Origin: Streptomyces filamentosus
GTDB taxonomy: Bacteria; Actinomycetota; Actinomycetes; Streptomycetales; Streptomycetaceae
Direction: 5' to 3'
Length of the DNA: 64,000 bases
Assembly (NCBI RefSeq): GCF_014654895.1
Contig: NZ_BNBE01000002.1
Location: 1,364,001-1,428,000, forward strand
The position numbers and the translations under genes are program-made. Under the pieces are notes generated by a model. That model saw only the letters and a program-made list of their open reading frames with translations. It did no database searches and was not told the DNA's origin. Shown piece after piece: positions 23,511 to 31,651 of this stretch. The stretch's first letter is position 1. Each line of letters opens with the position of its first letter.

Positions 23511-24761
23511 ATGGACCTGCTGAACACGCTGGTGGAGAAGGGGCTGCGGCGCGAGTCGCCGACCCGTGAAGAAGCGCTCGCCGTACTGGCGACCTCCGAC
23601 GACGACCTGCTCGATGTGGTGGCGGCCGCCGGCAAGGTGCGCCGACAGTGGTTCGGGCGGCGGGTGAAGCTGAACTACCTCGTCAACCTGAAGTCCGGGC
23701 TGTGCCCGGAGGACTGCTCGTACTGTTCGCAGCGGCTCGGTTCCAAGGCCGACATCCTCAAGTACACGTGGCTGAAGCCGGACGAGGCGTCCCAGGCCGC
23801 GGCGGCGGGCATCGCGGGCGGCGCCAAGCGGGTCTGCCTGGTGGCGAGCGGCCGCGGTCCGACGGACCGTGACGTGGAGCGCGTCGGCAGGACCATCGAG
23901 GCCATCAAGGAGCAGAACGAGGGCGTCGAGGTGTGCGCCTGCCTCGGTCTGCTCTCCGACGGCCAGGCCGAGCGCCTGAAGACGGCCGGCGCCGACGCGT
24001 ACAACCACAACCTCAACACCTCCGAGGCGACGTACGGGGAGATCACCAAGACCCACACGTACGCCGACCGGGTGGACACCGTGCAGAAGGCGCACGCGGC
24101 GGGCCTCTCGGCCTGCTCGGGCCTGATCGCGGGCATGGGCGAGACCGACGAGGACCTGGTCGACGTGGTGTTCGCGCTGCGCGAGCTGGACTCGGACTCG
24201 GTTCCGGTCAACTTCCTGATCCCCTTCGAGGGCACGCCGCTGGCGAAGGAGTGGAACCTCACCCCGCAGCGCTGCCTGCGGATCCTCGCCATGGTCCGGT
24301 TCGTCTGCCCCGACGTGGAGGTGCGGATCGCCGGCGGCCGTGAGGTCCACCTGCGGTCGATGCAGCCGCTGGCGCTGAACATCGCCAACTCGATCTTCCT
24401 CGGCGACTACCTCACCAGCGAGGGCCAGGCCGGCCAGGCCGACCTCGACATGATCGCGGACGCCGGCTTCGAGGTGGAGGGCGCGGGCACGACCACGCTC
24501 CCCGCCCACCGCGCCGACGCGCTCGCGGCGGCGGCCGGCGGCTGCGGTTCGCACGCCGCGGCGGGCGGCTGCGGTTCCGGGGCGGCGGCCGGCTGCGGCT
24601 CGCACGCGGACGCGGCGGGCGGCGGCTGCGGCCCGTGCGGCGGCCATGCGGAGACCCCCGCCGAGTCCCCGGCCACGGCGTCCGCCGCGTCGGAGGCCCG
24701 GACCGACCTGGTGGCGGTGCGCCGCCGCGGCGCCGGCACGGACCTCGCCCCGAACGCGTAA
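23511..24761 (+). CDS. bioB: biotin synthase with a Cys/Gly/His-rich C-terminal tail
   Basis: Radical SAM enzyme inserting sulfur into dethiobiotin. The Cys triad for the 4Fe-4S cluster is CPEDCSYC (Cys65, Cys69, Cys72). Conserved YNHNLNTS and AGGREVHLR follow, the latter near the ligands of the second cluster. The catalytic domain ends near residue 330. The remaining 75-80 residues contain repeated GGCG/CGSH units with about seven Cys and several His, then an Ala/Glu/Arg end. Such a tail could bind metal or hold Fe-S or sulfide, but it may simply be repeat expansion. ATG at 23511; bioA starts 9 bases after the stop. Confidence 0.95.
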   Translation: MDLLNTLVEKGLRRESPTREEALAVLATSDDDLLDVVAAAGKVRRQWFGRRVKLNYLVNLKSGLCPEDCSYCSQRLGSKADILKYTWLKPDEASQAAAAGIAGGAKRVCLVASGRGPTDRDVERVGRTIEAIKEQNEGVEVCACLGLLSDGQAERLKTAGADAYNHNLNTSEATYGEITKTHTYADRVDTVQKAHAAGLSACSGLIAGMGETDEDLVDVVFALRELDSDSVPVNFLIPFEGTPLAKEWNLTPQRCLRILAMVRFVCPDVEVRIAGGREVHLRSMQPLALNIANSIFLGDYLTSEGQAGQADLDMIADAGFEVEGAGTTTLPAHRADALAAAAGGCGSHAAAGGCGSGAAAGCGSHADAAGGGCGPCGGHAETPAESPATASAASEARTDLVAVRRRGAGTDLAPNA

Positions 24762-24770
24762 CGGCCGACG

Positions 24771-26051
24771 ATGCGCAACGACGAACTCCTCGCCCTGGAC
24801 CGGGCGCACGTGTGGCATCCGTACGGCCCGATGCCGGGCCGTGCGGAGCCGCTGGTGGTGGCGTCCGCGTCCGGTGTGCGACTGCACCTCGCCGAGCCGG
24901 CCGAGGGACGGTCCGAGCTGATCGACGGCATGTCCTCGTGGTGGTCGGCTGTGCACGGCTACAACCACCCCGTGCTCAACGAGGCCGCGCGCGGCCAGCT
25001 CGACCGGATGAGCCATGTCATGTTCGGCGGGCTCACCCACGAGCCGGCGGTACGTCTCGCGGCCCGGCTCGTCGAGATCACACCGGAGCCGCTCCGGCAC
25101 GTCTTCCTCAGCGACTCCGGCTCCGTCGCGGTCGAGGTCGCGGCCAAGATGTGCCTGCAGTACTGGCGTTCGCTCGGCCGCCCCGGCAAGCAGCGACTGC
25201 TGACCTGGCGCGGCGGCTACCACGGCGACACCTGGCAGCCGATGTCGGTGTGCGACCCCGAGGGCGGGATGCACCAGCTGTGGTCGGGCGTGCTCCAGCG
25301 GCAGGTGTTCGTGGAGGAGCCGCCGGCCGCGTACGAGGAGTCGTACGCGGAGGAGCTCCGGGCCGCGATCGCGCGGCACGCGGACGAACTGGCCGCGGTG
25401 ATCGTCGAACCGGTGGTGCAGGGCGCGGGCGGGATGCGTTTCCACGACCCCGCCTATCTGCGGGTGCTGCGCGAGGCGTGCGACGCGCACGACGTGCTGC
25501 TCGTCTTCGACGAGATCGCGACCGGCTTCGGCCGGACGGGCACGCTGTTCGCGGCGGACCAGGCCGGGGTCTCCCCCGACGTGATGTGCCTGGGCAAGGC
25601 GCTGACGGGCGGGTACCTCTCGATGGCGGCGACCTTGTGCACCCGCACAGTGGCCGACGGCATCTCCCAGGGAGAGGTTCCGGTGCTCGCGCACGGTCCG
25701 ACGTTCATGGGCAACCCCCTCGCCGCCGCGATCGCCTGCGCCTCCATCGACCTGCTCCTCTCGCAGGACTGGGCCCAGGAGGTCAAGCGGATCGAGGCCG
25801 GATTGTGCGACGGCCTCGCGGGCGCCGAGGACATCCCGGGCGTCCGCGACGTGCGGGTGCTCGGCGCGATCGGCGTCGTCCAGCTCGACCACGAGGTCGA
25901 CATGGCGGCGGCGACGCGGGCTGCGGTCCGGGAGGGCGTCTGGCTGCGCCCGTTCCGCGACCTCGTCTACACGATGCCGCCGTACGTGACCGAGGACGCC
26001 GACCTCGCCCGGATCTGCGCGGCGGTGCGCGCCGCGGCGACCGCGGGCTGA
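24771..26051 (+). CDS. bioA: adenosylmethionine-8-amino-7-oxononanoate aminotransferase
   Basis: PLP aminotransferase of 426 residues that makes 7,8-diaminopelargonic acid, using S-adenosylmethionine as amino donor. The start DRAHVWHPYGPM and the following LIDGMSSWWSAVHGYNHP are diagnostic for BioA. The PLP-binding Lys lies in CLGKALTGGYLS near residue 275 and the Asp in LLVFDEIATGFGRTG near 245. It sits between bioB and bioD with 9- and 45-base gaps, in one operon. Length is normal. Confidence 0.96.
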   Translation: MRNDELLALDRAHVWHPYGPMPGRAEPLVVASASGVRLHLAEPAEGRSELIDGMSSWWSAVHGYNHPVLNEAARGQLDRMSHVMFGGLTHEPAVRLAARLVEITPEPLRHVFLSDSGSVAVEVAAKMCLQYWRSLGRPGKQRLLTWRGGYHGDTWQPMSVCDPEGGMHQLWSGVLQRQVFVEEPPAAYEESYAEELRAAIARHADELAAVIVEPVVQGAGGMRFHDPAYLRVLREACDAHDVLLVFDEIATGFGRTGTLFAADQAGVSPDVMCLGKALTGGYLSMAATLCTRTVADGISQGEVPVLAHGPTFMGNPLAAAIACASIDLLLSQDWAQEVKRIEAGLCDGLAGAEDIPGVRDVRVLGAIGVVQLDHEVDMAAATRAAVREGVWLRPFRDLVYTMPPYVTEDADLARICAAVRAAATAG

Positions 26052-26096
26052 CGCCACTCCGCCCTCCCCCGGCGGACCCCGGAAGGAAGAAGAAGC

Positions 26097-26813
26097 ATGA
26101 GCATCATCGTCGTCAGCGGGACGGGGACGGAGATCGGCAAGACGGTCGTCACGGCGGCCGTCGCCGCCGCCGCGGTCGCCGCCGGCCGTTCGGTCGCGGT
26201 CCTCAAGCCCGCGCAGACCGGCCTCGCGCCCGAGGAGACGGGCGACGCGGACGAGGCGGTACGCCTCTCGGGCGCCAAGACCTCCGCCGAGCTGGCCCGC
26301 TACCCGGAGCCGCTCGCCCCGGGCACGGCGGCCCGGCGCGCCTCGATGGCACCGGTCGGGCCGGAGCGGGTCGCGCGGGAGGCCCGCGCGCTCGCCGGGG
26401 AGCACGACCTGGTGCTCGTCGAGGGCGCGGGCGGGCTCCTCGTCCGCTTCGACGAGGAGGGCGGCACGCTCGCCGACACGGCCCGACTGCTCGGCGCTCC
26501 CGTCCTCGTGGTGGCGCCGGCCGGTCTCGGGACGCTCAATTCGACTGCGCTGACGGCGGAGGCGCTGCGCGCCCGTGGGATCGAGCAACTCGGCGTGGTC
26601 GTCGGCAGCTGGCCGGCGGCCCCGGACCTCGCGACCCGGTGCAACCTGGCGGACCTGCCGGAGGCCGCGGGCGCCCCGCTCCTCGGGGCGGTGCCGGAGG
26701 GCTCCGGCGCGCTGGATCCCGCGGCCTTCCGCGCGGCGGCGGGCGACTGGCTCGCCCCGGCGCTCGGCGGCACGTGGGACGCGGACGCCTTCGCCCGGGC
26801 GAACGGGGCCTGA
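26097..26813 (+). CDS. bioD: dethiobiotin synthetase
   Basis: ATP-dependent enzyme of 238 residues that closes the ureido ring from diaminopelargonic acid and CO2. It begins with the P-loop GTGTEIGKT (7-15), then KPAQTG (about 40-45), and VEGAGGLLV (about 108-116), all standard BioD motifs. The start ATG at 26097 has GGAAGGAAGAAG 5-16 bases upstream. It is the last biotin gene here; the operon bioBAD plus divergent bioF lacks a gene for pimeloyl chain synthesis, which must be elsewhere. Confidence 0.95.
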   Translation: MSIIVVSGTGTEIGKTVVTAAVAAAAVAAGRSVAVLKPAQTGLAPEETGDADEAVRLSGAKTSAELARYPEPLAPGTAARRASMAPVGPERVAREARALAGEHDLVLVEGAGGLLVRFDEEGGTLADTARLLGAPVLVVAPAGLGTLNSTALTAEALRARGIEQLGVVVGSWPAAPDLATRCNLADLPEAAGAPLLGAVPEGSGALDPAAFRAAAGDWLAPALGGTWDADAFARANGA

Positions 26814-26895
26814 GCCGCCGCCCCGCCCTCCCCCGTACGTCACCCCGGCGCATCCCTTTCGCTCCTGGAGTCTCATCACTCCCTAGAGTGAGGGG

Positions 26896-27240
26896 ATGCG
26901 CGCACGTGTACAGGAACTGGTCCTCGACTGCGGCGACCCGGCCGTGCTGGTCCGCTTCTGGGCGGAGCTCCTCGGCGGGGACCCCGTCGACCGGAGTGCC
27001 GACTGGTCGTACGTGGACCCGCCGGGCTTCGTACGGCTCGCCTTCCAGCGGGTGCCCGAGGGCAAGACCGTGAAGAACCGGCTGCACCTGGACCTGGAGG
27101 TGCCCGACCCGGCGGTGGCGGCCGACGCCGCGGCGCCGCTCGGGGCGGTCCGCGTCGGGGGCCTCGTCACCGACGCTCAGGGCTCCTTCCAGGTGATGCG
27201 GGACCCGGAGGGCAACGAGTTCTGCTTCGTCACGGGCTGA
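26896..27240 (+). CDS. VOC family protein (glyoxalase-like fold)
   Basis: Small protein of 114 residues with the paired beta-alpha-beta-beta-beta units of the vicinal oxygen chelate superfamily: VQELVLDCGDPAVLVRFWAE at the start and MRDPEGNEFCFV at the end, both hallmarks. The metal ligands are only partly kept; the final DPEGNEFC contributes the usual Glu. This Streptomyces subgroup has no assigned reaction. ATG at 26896 with GAGGGG just upstream. It stands alone after bioD. Confidence 0.88.
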   Translation: MRARVQELVLDCGDPAVLVRFWAELLGGDPVDRSADWSYVDPPGFVRLAFQRVPEGKTVKNRLHLDLEVPDPAVAADAAAPLGAVRVGGLVTDAQGSFQVMRDPEGNEFCFVTG

Positions 27241-27376
27241 CGGCCGCCCCATGGCGGCCGTGTGCCGGCGGACCGTCCCGTACTCGGCGACGGGTGACGG
27301 CGGGGTCTCCGGTTGACGCGCGTCCAGGGTGCGGAATGTGCTGGCGACGTCCGTACCCGCGTGGTGGGATCGGGCC

Positions 27377-27802
27377 GTGATCGACATACAGCTGCGTACC
27401 GCCGAACCGTCCGAGGCCGAGTCCGTCCTCGCCTTCTGGGAGCAGGCCGCCGAAGGCACCTCCATCTCCGACGACGTCGACGGGGTGCGGCGCCTTCTCG
27501 CCCGCGACCCCGGTGCGCTGATCCTCGCAGTGGAGGACGACGTGATCGTCGGCTCGGTGATCGCCGGCTGGGACGGCTGGCGCGCCTCGCTCTACCGGCT
27601 CGCGGTGCTCCCGTCGCACCGCAGGCGCGGCATCTCGAAGGTCCTGCTGAACGCGGCGGAGGAACGATTCGCCGCACTCGGCGGGCGCCGCGCGGACGCG
27701 ATGGTCCTGGAAGCGAACGAGCGGGCGCACCATGCCTGGGCCGCGGCGGGGTACGAGCGGGAGGAGCGCTGGCGCCGCTGGGTGAAACCCTTCGCAGGGT
27801 GA
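27377..27802 (+). CDS. GNAT family N-acetyltransferase
   Basis: Acetyl-CoA-dependent acetyltransferase of about 141 residues. The acetyl-CoA-binding motif A reads YRLAVLPSHRRRGISKVLLN, with the Q/RxxGxG/A variant RRRGIS, and the C-terminal ANERAHHAWAAAGYE is typical of the fold end. I chose the GTG at 27377 (giving MIDIQLRTAEP, a normal GNAT start); an ATG at 27329 in the same frame would add 16 residues. Substrate is not predictable. Stop is about 200 bases before the CNNM operon. Confidence 0.85.
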   Translation: MIDIQLRTAEPSEAESVLAFWEQAAEGTSISDDVDGVRRLLARDPGALILAVEDDVIVGSVIAGWDGWRASLYRLAVLPSHRRRGISKVLLNAAEERFAALGGRRADAMVLEANERAHHAWAAAGYEREERWRRWVKPFAG

Positions 27803-27839
27803 CCCAACAGCCGTTTTGCCGATCCTTTACCATGGGATC

Positions 27840-28011
27840 TCCGTCCGACGACCGTGACGGCCCGACCGACCGAAAGGTGTGAACGTCCGCCCATGGGCGA
27901 GCCCCCCAGTAGCACTGATGCCGCCATCCGGCATTGCCCCGGTTCCGATTCCGGCGACCGACATCGCGCGTTCCGTCCCCAGCTGACTGATCATGGGACG
28001 GAGGTGAACCG
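27840..28011 (+). promoter_or_regulatory. structured leader of the CNNM transporter operon
   Basis: The 5' region of the transporter pair can fold into several hairpins: CGCCCATGGGCG (27888-27899), ATGCCG with CGGCAT (27918-27923 and 27929-27934), and TCCGTCCC with GGGACGGA (27972-27979 and 27995-28002). The last one covers part of the GGAGG ribosome site of the first transporter gene. Two short overlapping frames lie here: a 40-codon one from ATG 27893 whose TGA overlaps the ATG at 28012, and a proline-rich one from a GTG near 27877. This fits a metal-sensing translational switch, but no known riboswitch class was recognised. Confidence 0.5.
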
Positions 28012-29352
28012 ATGACCGAAGTGCTTCTGCTCCTGGTGGCGCTGCTGCTCTCGCTCGCGTGCGGCGCGTTCGTGGCGGCGGAGTTCTCCCTGACCACCGT
28101 GGAACGGGGTGAGCTCGAAGCCGCGGCGGAGCGCGGCGAGCGCGGCGCGCCCGGCGCCCTCAAGGCCGTCAAGTCGCTCACGTTCCAGCTCTCCGGCGCC
28201 CAGCTGGGCATCACCGTGACCAACCTGGTCGTCGGCATGCTCTCCGAGCCCTCCATCTCCAAGCTGATCCAGGGGCCGGTCGAGGCGCTCGGCCTCTCCC
28301 CCACGGTCGCCTCCTCGGTCGCCCTGGTCATCGGCACCGCCCTGTCCACCGTGGTCCTCATGGTGGTCGGCGAGCTGGTCCCCAAGAACTGGGCGATCTC
28401 CTCACCGCTCGCCGTCGCCAAGGTCGTGGCGACGCCGCAGCGGATGTTCACGGCCGCGTTCAAGCCGCTGATCAGCCACCTCAACAACACCGCCAACCGG
28501 ATCCTGCACCGGCTCGGTATGGAGCCGACCGAGGAGCTGGCGTCCGCGCGCTCGCCCCAGGAGCTGGTGGCGCTCGCACGCCACTCGGCGAAGGAGGGCG
28601 CGCTGGAGGCGGACACGGCCGAATTGTTCGTCCGCACACTGAACCTCGCGGAACTGACCGCCGAGAACGTGATGACCCCGCGCGTCCAGGTGACCGCCCT
28701 GGAGGTGCAGGCCACCGCCGAGGACGTCGCGAACGCGACGCGCGCCACCGGCCTGTCCCGCTTCCCCGTCTACCGGGGCAACCTCGACACGGTCGTGGGC
28801 ATCGCCCACATCAAGGACGTCCTGGCGATACCGGCGGACGAGCGCCGTCTGCGCCGCGTCGGCGACCTCGTGCGCGAGCCGCTGCTCGTCCCGGAGACGC
28901 TGACCGTGGACAAGCTGCTCGACCGGCTGTCCGGCAAGCAGACGATGGCCGTCGTCATCGACGAGTACGGCGGCACGGCCGGGGTCGCGACCCTGGAGGA
29001 CATCGTCGAGGAGGTCGTCGGCGAGGTGCGCGACGAGCACGACCCGCACGAGACCCCCGACCTGGCGCGGGCCGGCGAGGACGAGGACGGCCGCGTGCTG
29101 TGGTCGGCCGACGGAGCCGCTCGTACCGACCAGTTGGAACGCATCGGTCTGAAGGTGCCGGACGGACCGTACGAGACGCTCGCCGGTGTCCTCGCGACCG
29201 AGCTGGGCCGCATCCCGGCCGTCGGCGACAGCGTGGAACTGGGCGGCTGGCGCCTCGACGTCGTCGACGCCTCCGGGCGCCGCGCCGCGCGCGCCCTGCT
29301 GCACGCGCCGCTCCCCCAGGAAGAGGACGAGACCGGGGAGGCCCGCCGATGA
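28012..29352 (+). CDS. CNNM/CorC-type membrane transporter with CBS domains
   Basis: Protein of 446 residues in the order DUF21/CNNM membrane domain (about 1-200), paired CBS domains (about 215-335) and a CorC/HlyC domain (about 350-440). The membrane part shows SLACGAFVAAEFSLTTVERG and GELVPKNWAISSP, typical of CNNM magnesium/divalent-cation transporters. CBS pieces VMTPRVQVTAL and VVIDEYGGTAGVATLEDI are clear. It overlaps the second transporter gene by four bases (ATGA), suggesting a heteromer. The ATG at 28012 has GGAGG 7-11 bases upstream inside a hairpin. Confidence 0.93.
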   Translation: MTEVLLLLVALLLSLACGAFVAAEFSLTTVERGELEAAAERGERGAPGALKAVKSLTFQLSGAQLGITVTNLVVGMLSEPSISKLIQGPVEALGLSPTVASSVALVIGTALSTVVLMVVGELVPKNWAISSPLAVAKVVATPQRMFTAAFKPLISHLNNTANRILHRLGMEPTEELASARSPQELVALARHSAKEGALEADTAELFVRTLNLAELTAENVMTPRVQVTALEVQATAEDVANATRATGLSRFPVYRGNLDTVVGIAHIKDVLAIPADERRLRRVGDLVREPLLVPETLTVDKLLDRLSGKQTMAVVIDEYGGTAGVATLEDIVEEVVGEVRDEHDPHETPDLARAGEDEDGRVLWSADGAARTDQLERIGLKVPDGPYETLAGVLATELGRIPAVGDSVELGGWRLDVVDASGRRAARALLHAPLPQEEDETGEARR

Positions 29353-30368
29353 TCGCGATCCAGCTGCTGATCGGTCTGCTCACGCTGGTCGTGAACGCCT
29401 TCTTCGTCGGCGCCGAGTTCGCCCTGATCTCGGTCCGGCGCAGCCAGATCGAACCGCTCGCCGAGGCCGGCGACCGACGGGCCCGCAGCGTCATCTGGGG
29501 TCTGGAGCACGTCTCCGCCCTGCTCGCGGCGGCCCAGCTCGGCATCACGCTGTGCACCCTGGTGCTCGGCATCGTGGCCGAGCCGGCCATCGCGCACCTG
29601 CTGGAGCCCGTCTTCGACGCGGTCGGCGTGCCGCACGGCCTGGTCCACCCGATCTCCTTCGTGATCGCGCTGACCGTGGCCACCTACCTGCACATGCTGC
29701 TGGGCGAGATGGTGCCGAAGAACATCGCGCTCGCCGAACCGGCGAAGACCGCGCTGGTCCTCGGCCCGCCGCTGGTCACCCTGGCCCGCGCCCTGCGCCC
29801 GGTGATCTTCACCATCAACGCCTTCGCGAACGCCCTGCTCAAGCTGTTGCGGGTGGAGGCGAAGGACGAGGTGTCGGCGACGTTCTCGGACGACGAACTG
29901 GCCCGGATGGTCACCGACGCGAGCGACGCCGGCCTGCTCGACGACCGGGCGACCGAGCGGCTGCACGACGCCCTGGAGCTGGGCCGCCGCCCCGTGCGGG
30001 ACGTGGTCATGCCGGTGGAGAAGGTGATGTACGCGCAGGTCGGCACCACCCCGGAGGAGCTGGAGGCACTGTCCGCCCAGTCGGGCTTCTCCCGCTTCCC
30101 GGTCGTCGACTCGGACCGCCGGATCCTGGGCTACCTCCACGTGAAGGACGCCCTGGACATCACGCCGCGCGACCTGCCGTTCCCGGTCTCGGCGCTGCGG
30201 CCGATCGCCCGCGTACGGGCGGCGACCCCGCTGGACGACGTGCTGACGGCGATGCGCCGCAGCCGGACCCACCTGGCCGCCGTCCTCGACGAGGACGGCA
30301 AGCTCGCCGGTCTGGTGACGATGGAGGACGTGCTCCGCGAACTGGTGGGGCGCCCGGCGGCACCGTAA
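29349..30368 (+). CDS. second CNNM-type membrane transporter with CBS domains
   Basis: Paralogue of the gene before it, 339 residues: CNNM membrane domain (about 1-190, with NAFFVGAEFALISVRRSQIE and GEMVPKNIALAEP) and paired CBS domains (about 205-330, ending VTMEDVLRELVG). The C-terminal CorC/HlyC domain is absent, so the pair is one long and one short subunit. Translation is coupled through ATGA. Cation specificity (magnesium, cobalt or other) and direction cannot be told from the sequence. A strong terminator follows. Confidence 0.93.
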   Translation: MIAIQLLIGLLTLVVNAFFVGAEFALISVRRSQIEPLAEAGDRRARSVIWGLEHVSALLAAAQLGITLCTLVLGIVAEPAIAHLLEPVFDAVGVPHGLVHPISFVIALTVATYLHMLLGEMVPKNIALAEPAKTALVLGPPLVTLARALRPVIFTINAFANALLKLLRVEAKDEVSATFSDDELARMVTDASDAGLLDDRATERLHDALELGRRPVRDVVMPVEKVMYAQVGTTPEELEALSAQSGFSRFPVVDSDRRILGYLHVKDALDITPRDLPFPVSALRPIARVRAATPLDDVLTAMRRSRTHLAAVLDEDGKLAGLVTMEDVLRELVGRPAAP

Positions 30369-30383
30369 CGCCGCACACCCCAC

Positions 30384-30420
30384 GGAAGGGCCCCGGGACC
30401 TCGCGTCCCGGGGCCCTTCC
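30384..30420 (+). terminator. strong terminator of the CNNM operon
   Basis: GGAAGGGCCCCGGGAC (30384-30399) pairs over 16 bases with GTCCCGGGGCCCTTCC (30405-30420), loop of five bases. It begins 15 bases after the stop of the second transporter. Confidence 0.88.
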
Positions 30421-30566
30421 CGCGCCTCTCCCCCAGGATCCCCACCCCCGCCCCGCGCGTTCGCGCCTTCGCACGTCCACCTCTCCGCACGTCCGCGTTT
30501 CGGTGAAGGGTGATGCCGCACGCGCGGTTGACGCGGCAGGCACTCGCCCGGCCGCGGGCGGTGTCG

Positions 30567-31586
30567 TCAGAGCCTGCCGGCCGCGAGCCAGTCGTCGAGG
30601 AGGTCGCGGTCGCCGGTGAGGGTGAAGCGCGGGTCGTCGGCTCCGTAGCGGCGGTGCAGCAGGAGCAGCAGCTCTCCCGCGTCGGCCGTCACGTCCGCCG
30701 TCGGCTCAGTGTCGCCGCTCCCCCGGCTCCAGGCGAAGCCGCCCCCGCCGAGCACGAGCGTCCAGACCGCGCCGCTGTCGCGCGCGGAGAGCCGCAGGAC
30801 CGCGCCGTCGCGGTCGAGGTGGGCGAGCGGTTCGGCGATCCAGGGGACGTAGGGGGCCGTGGTGAGGAAGTGGTCCAGTGCGTCGGCGGCCGTGTCCGGG
30901 TCGAGCGGCCGGGCCGTTCCGGTGAGCGCGATCTCGGCGTCGGCGAGGTGGACCAGCGTCTCGGCGAGGACGTGGCGCGGGTAGTGGCGTACGTGCGGGT
31001 CGGCGCCGGGCGACCAGACCGGCGCCTCGGGGTCGGCGGCGCGGGCCGCCCCGGCGAAGCCCTCGGCGCGGGCGGCGAACCAGTCGGGGTACGCGGCGGG
31101 GTCGGCCGGCGGGTCGAGGGGGAGGTCGCCGGCGCGGACGCGGGTGGCGGGGCGGGCGGTCACGAGGTGCTCGGCCCAGCCGTGGACGGTGCCGAGGTGT
31201 CGGGTCAGGTCGCCGAGGTTCCAGCCGGGGCAGGTCGGGACGGGCGTCGCCGGATCGTTGCCGCGGACGGTGGCGGCGTACCGCCGCGCGTGGTCGGCGA
31301 CGGCGTCGACGGTGGTGAGGTGGGTGTCCTCGTCGAGCCCGAAGCCCGCGGAGACCTTCAGCAGCTCCTCGCGCCAGGGGCCGGGCGGCTCCCGCAGGGC
31401 GGCCTCGCGGAAGAGTGCGTCGAGGGCACGGCGGTCGGCGGCGTCGAGTCCGGCAAGGACGTGTCCGGTGTGCTCCAGCCACTTCACCGCCGTGTCGGGG
31501 TCGAGCACCTCCTCGTCGCTGGTCTCGACCGCCGTCACCAGCCTGGCCAGCGCCTCGGCCAGGGCGTTCAGGAGCGCGTCGCTCAT
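30567..31586 (-). CDS. fusion of a small unknown domain with a mycothiol-dependent maleylpyruvate isomerase-type domain
   Basis: Protein of 339 residues. Residues from about 90 onward are a typical MDMPI domain of the DinB-like superfamily: VPTCPGWNLGDLTRHLGTVH (including the metal-binding His), then a second His in HVLAETLVHLADAE, and a C-terminal domain. Residues 1-85 are a separate acidic helical unit (DPDTAVKWLEHTGHVLAGLD) that I associate with small free-standing Streptomyces proteins. The ATG at 31586 is preceded by GGGAGGGGA. Members use mycothiol or are of unknown activity; only the fold is certain. Confidence 0.85.
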   Translation of the reverse strand: MSDALLNALAEALARLVTAVETSDEEVLDPDTAVKWLEHTGHVLAGLDAADRRALDALFREAALREPPGPWREELLKVSAGFGLDEDTHLTTVDAVADHARRYAATVRGNDPATPVPTCPGWNLGDLTRHLGTVHGWAEHLVTARPATRVRAGDLPLDPPADPAAYPDWFAARAEGFAGAARAADPEAPVWSPGADPHVRHYPRHVLAETLVHLADAEIALTGTARPLDPDTAADALDHFLTTAPYVPWIAEPLAHLDRDGAVLRLSARDSGAVWTLVLGGGGFAWSRGSGDTEPTADVTADAGELLLLLHRRYGADDPRFTLTGDRDLLDDWLAAGRL

Positions 31587-31635
31587 CGGGGTTTCCCCTC
31601 CCGGGTTCTCCACGGCACCCGCGCATACCGCGCGG

Positions 31636-31641
31636 TATGAT
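31636..31641 (+). promoter_or_regulatory. possible -10 box, leaderless SGNH gene
   Basis: TATGAT matches the -10 consensus and lies 10 bases before the ATG at 31652, so transcription would start at or just before the start codon. No ribosome site precedes that ATG, which fits a leaderless message. No good -35 box is seen. Confidence 0.4.
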
Positions 31642-31651
31642 CGGCTTCGCC

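Noticed and set aside
23502..26879. A 1125-codon open frame antisense to bioBAD
   Set aside because: High GC content makes long antisense frames common here. The product is Arg/Gly/Val/His-rich without motifs and mirrors the codons of bioB, bioA and bioD.
27840..28011. M-box or yybP-ykoY (manganese) riboswitch before the CNNM genes
   Set aside because: AGTAGC and paired GC stems recall the manganese class, but the GGGGAGTAG block and the conserved CAUACGG segment are missing; the M-box AGGTGAGGCTCC block is also absent.
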